A stretch of 64,000 bases of DNA from positions 434,001 to 498,000 of the forward strand of contig CAXMMQ010000003.1 in NCBI GenBank assembly GCA_963693035.2, read 5' to 3'. Of the stretch, positions 62,054 to 64,000 are shown one piece after another. This stretch comes from Lichenicoccus sp963693035 (GTDB lineage: Bacteria; Pseudomonadota; Alphaproteobacteria; Acetobacterales; Acetobacteraceae). Every line of letters begins with the position of its first letter. Positions within the stretch are counted from its first letter, which is position 1. Under the pieces are notes generated by a model. It saw only the letters and a list, made by a program, of their open reading frames with translations. It had not been told where the DNA came from and did not search any database. The translations under genes and the position numbers were made by a program.

Positions 62054-63613
62054 TCATGGCAGCGGCGAGCTCAGCAGCCCGGGCGGCGGCGGCGGCACGT
62101 CGCTGCGATGCCACCAGCCGCCGCCGAGCGCCTGGAACAGCGCAATGGTGTCGGTGTAGCGCAACGCGCGGGCGCGCAGCAGGCCGAGGCTGGCATTCTG
62201 GTAGCTCTGCTGCGCCGTCAGCACCGAGAGATACGAGACGCCGCCGAGCTTGTACTGCAGGCTGGCCAGCGACAGGCTCCGCGCCGAGGCCCGCTCGGCA
62301 TCCACCGAGGCGCGCAGCGAGAGGGCGTCGTTCTGCAGCGCCACCAGCACGTCGGCGACGTTCTGGTAGGCGGTGACCACGGTGTTGCGCCAGGCCGCGG
62401 CGGCACTGTCCAGGGCGGCCCGCTGGGCGCGCTGGGCGTGCAGCAACTGGCCGGCATCGAAGATCGGCTGGGCTGCCTGGTTGACCAGCGACCACAGGCC
62501 GTTGGTCGGCGAGAACAGCTGGTGGAAGTCCGGCGATTCCGATCCGACGCTGGCGGTCAGCGTGACCTGCGGCAGGCGGTTGGCGATCGCGACCCCGAGC
62601 GCCGCACTCTGCTGGTGCAGCGTGGCCTCGGCGGCGCGTATGTCCGGCCGCTGGTCGAGCAGCGCCGACGGCACGCTGACCGGCAGGGTGTCCGGCAGGG
62701 TGATCGCGTCGAGATCCAGCACCGGGATCGTGACCTCGGACGGCGCACGGCCGAGATAGGCCGCGAGCTGGTCATGCGTCTGCGCGAACTGCGTCTGCAG
62801 CGGCACCAGCACGGTCTGCGCGGTCGCGACCGTCGCCTCCTGGGTGGCGACGTCGGTGCCGGTCGCGCCGCCCAGCTCGAACTGCCGCCGCACCGTCTGC
62901 AACTGGCGCTGCTCGAAGCCGATCAGGTCCTGCTGCACCTTGATCTGCCCGGCGAGCGAAGCGGCGGTGATGGCATAGGTAGCGACGCCGGCGGAGAGCG
63001 CGAGGTCGGTCGCCTCCAGCTCGTAGCGCTCGAACTCGGCATGTGCGCCGGCCTGCTCGACCGCCCGGCGCAGGCCGCCCCAGACGTCGATCGTGTACGA
63101 CAGGTTGAGCTGCGCATCGACGTAGCTGAACAGCAGAGACGGGGTTCGCACGCCCTCGAAGCTCAGCGGCTCCTCCTGCCTGGCATGGTTGAGCAGGCCC
63201 GAGATGTTCGGGAACAGCGTGCCCTCCTGCTCCAGCCGAAGCTCCTGGGCCTGTCGCAGGGTGGCCTGCGCCGCCTCGACATTCGGGTTCTGCGCCAGCG
63301 CGGCGCGCACCAGCGCGGTGATCGCAGGCGACCGGAACAGCGCCCACCACTCGCCCGGGATGTCGCGGCCGGGGGCGTAGGCCTGGCTGATGCCGCCGGC
63401 GACCCGCTCGGACCGGGTCGCCTTCGGCAGCGGCGCCTCGGTGTAGCGCGCGAGCGGCGCCACCGCCGGCCGGCGATAGTCCGGCCCGACCGCGCAGGCG
63501 GCAAGCAACAGGGACGCGCACGGGGTTAGCAGCAGAGAGCGGCGCAGCCTTGCTCGCAGGTGCCGGATCGAGCGTGCCCGGATCGGCGCAAGGTAGTCGG
63601 GCAGCACGTACAT
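62054..63613 (-). CDS. NodT-family outer-membrane efflux lipoprotein
   Basis: A 519 aa outer-membrane channel of the RND-type OEP family. After a basic leader, the lipobox LLAAC (about 36-40) is followed by AVGPDYRRPAV, the hallmark of NodT/OprM lipoproteins. Two OEP repeats follow (GLLNHARQEEP and the second with LSLASLQYKLGGVSYLSVL). The long basic leader before the signal helix suggests that a later start, closer to residue 20, might be correct. It is first in the efflux operon. Confidence 0.92.
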   Translation of the reverse strand: MYVLPDYLAPIRARSIRHLRARLRRSLLLTPCASLLLAACAVGPDYRRPAVAPLARYTEAPLPKATRSERVAGGISQAYAPGRDIPGEWWALFRSPAITALVRAALAQNPNVEAAQATLRQAQELRLEQEGTLFPNISGLLNHARQEEPLSFEGVRTPSLLFSYVDAQLNLSYTIDVWGGLRRAVEQAGAHAEFERYELEATDLALSAGVATYAITAASLAGQIKVQQDLIGFEQRQLQTVRRQFELGGATGTDVATQEATVATAQTVLVPLQTQFAQTHDQLAAYLGRAPSEVTIPVLDLDAITLPDTLPVSVPSALLDQRPDIRAAEATLHQQSAALGVAIANRLPQVTLTASVGSESPDFHQLFSPTNGLWSLVNQAAQPIFDAGQLLHAQRAQRAALDSAAAAWRNTVVTAYQNVADVLVALQNDALSLRASVDAERASARSLSLASLQYKLGGVSYLSVLTAQQSYQNASLGLLRARALRYTDTIALFQALGGGWWHRSDVPPPPPGLLSSPLP

Positions 63614-63779
63614 TCCGGATCCGGTCGCTCTCAGTCAGTCGAGGGGCATACAGCAGGTACTGTGCCAATCTCAAATGGCGAGAAACGGCCGTTAGATCGA
63701 TCATGCACCGGCCTCGTTCAGCGGCATCCGCCAAGAAATGACGGAAACCGCCAAGCTGCTGGCTTCCAGGGAGGTCGGG

Positions 63780-64000
63780 TCAGGCCGCCTGGGCGGCGCG
63801 GAAGCTCGACAGCAGCCGGCTCCGCGCAATCGAGACATAGGCGGCGTCGCAGTCGATGCCGATCCCCCGCCCACCTTCCTCCTCGGCCGCGATCAGGCTC
63901 GTGCCGCTGCCCATGAACGGGTCGAGCACCACCGGGGCGGCCTTGCCGTGCAGGCGGATGCACATACGCGGCAGCAGCACCGGGAACGAGGCCGGGTGGT
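63780..64000 (-). CDS. DNA methyltransferase, C-terminal end (incomplete at window edge)
   Basis: The last ~73 residues of a gene that continues past base 64000 on the minus strand. The segment PASFPVLLPRM is followed by the AdoMet-binding motif VVLDPFMGSGTSLIAAEEEG (the FxGxGT motif I). The end is YVSIARSRLLSSFRAAQAA and stop. In N4/N6 beta- or gamma-class methylases motif I at the C-terminal end goes with a DPPY catalytic motif farther upstream, outside this window. Specificity and pairing with a nuclease cannot be judged. Confidence 0.85.
   Translation of the reverse strand, partial: HPASFPVLLPRMCIRLHGKAAPVVLDPFMGSGTSLIAAEEEGGRGIGIDCDAAYVSIARSRLLSSFRAAQAA

Overview
This is a 64 kb stretch of a high-GC chromosome, densely packed with genes on both strands. 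It most resembles an alphaproteobacterium, plausibly an acetic-acid-bacterium relative (Acetobacteraceae, Rhodospirillales). That placement is inferred from gene content and order: an arabinose-5-phosphate isomerase-lptC-lptA-lptB-rpoN-hpf run, GltB/GltD, an NDUFA9-type SDR, an FzlA-like protein beside minCDE, and many exopolysaccharide and efflux genes. I see no rRNA, CRISPR array, prophage or intact transposase. The only RNA gene found is a tRNA-Leu(CAG).

Layout. 0-7 kb: thrS, a heptosyltransferase-like GT9, a NarK-type nitrate/nitrite porter with a structured leader and a sigma-54-like promoter, a broken nitrate-sensing ANTAR regulator, and a GT4 glycosyltransferase. 7-12 kb: an alpha/beta hydrolase, an SDR, an FzlA-like GST, minCDE and a frameshifted GNAT. 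12-19 kb: a GntR regulator, an MsbA-like ABC exporter, a GT4, an O-antigen ligase/polymerase and an acyltransferase (surface polysaccharide). 19-22 kb: an ABC1 kinase and an M3 oligopeptidase. 22-30 kb: TolC, an AI-2E family permease, an EmrB-type pump and two tandem EmrA-type adaptors. Three copies of a ~105 bp MITE-like repeat punctuate this region, one of them at the broken end of a decayed DUF3667 gene. 30-39 kb: a PiT phosphate transporter, an orphan solute-binding protein and glutamate synthase GltB/GltD. 39-48 kb: an NDUFA9-like SDR, tRNA-Leu, a ribonuclease D-like exonuclease, the kdsD-lptCAB-rpoN-hpf cluster and an old yellow enzyme. 48-53 kb: a giant octapeptide-repeat protein interrupted by one amber codon. 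53-64 kb: DUF4142, an FeS photolyase-like protein, Smr, a polytopic GT-C-like protein, DUF3597, an RND tripartite efflux operon, and the end of a DNA methyltransferase running off the window.

How the genes work together. Envelope construction dominates: LPS transport and Kdo precursor synthesis, polysaccharide synthesis and export, and two efflux systems. Nitrogen metabolism is the second theme: the nitrate porter, glutamate synthase, rpoN and the ruined nitrate-responsive regulator. Division-site selection (MinCDE) sits beside an FzlA-like division factor.

The most unusual item is the ~1,554-codon repeat protein at 48357-53021. It is built of an 8-residue unit, L-[ST]-x-x-[QED]-[IVL]-x-[AGS], organised in four ~410-residue superrepeats. 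Two of these share a 413 bp block that differs by one base, and that base creates the stop codon.
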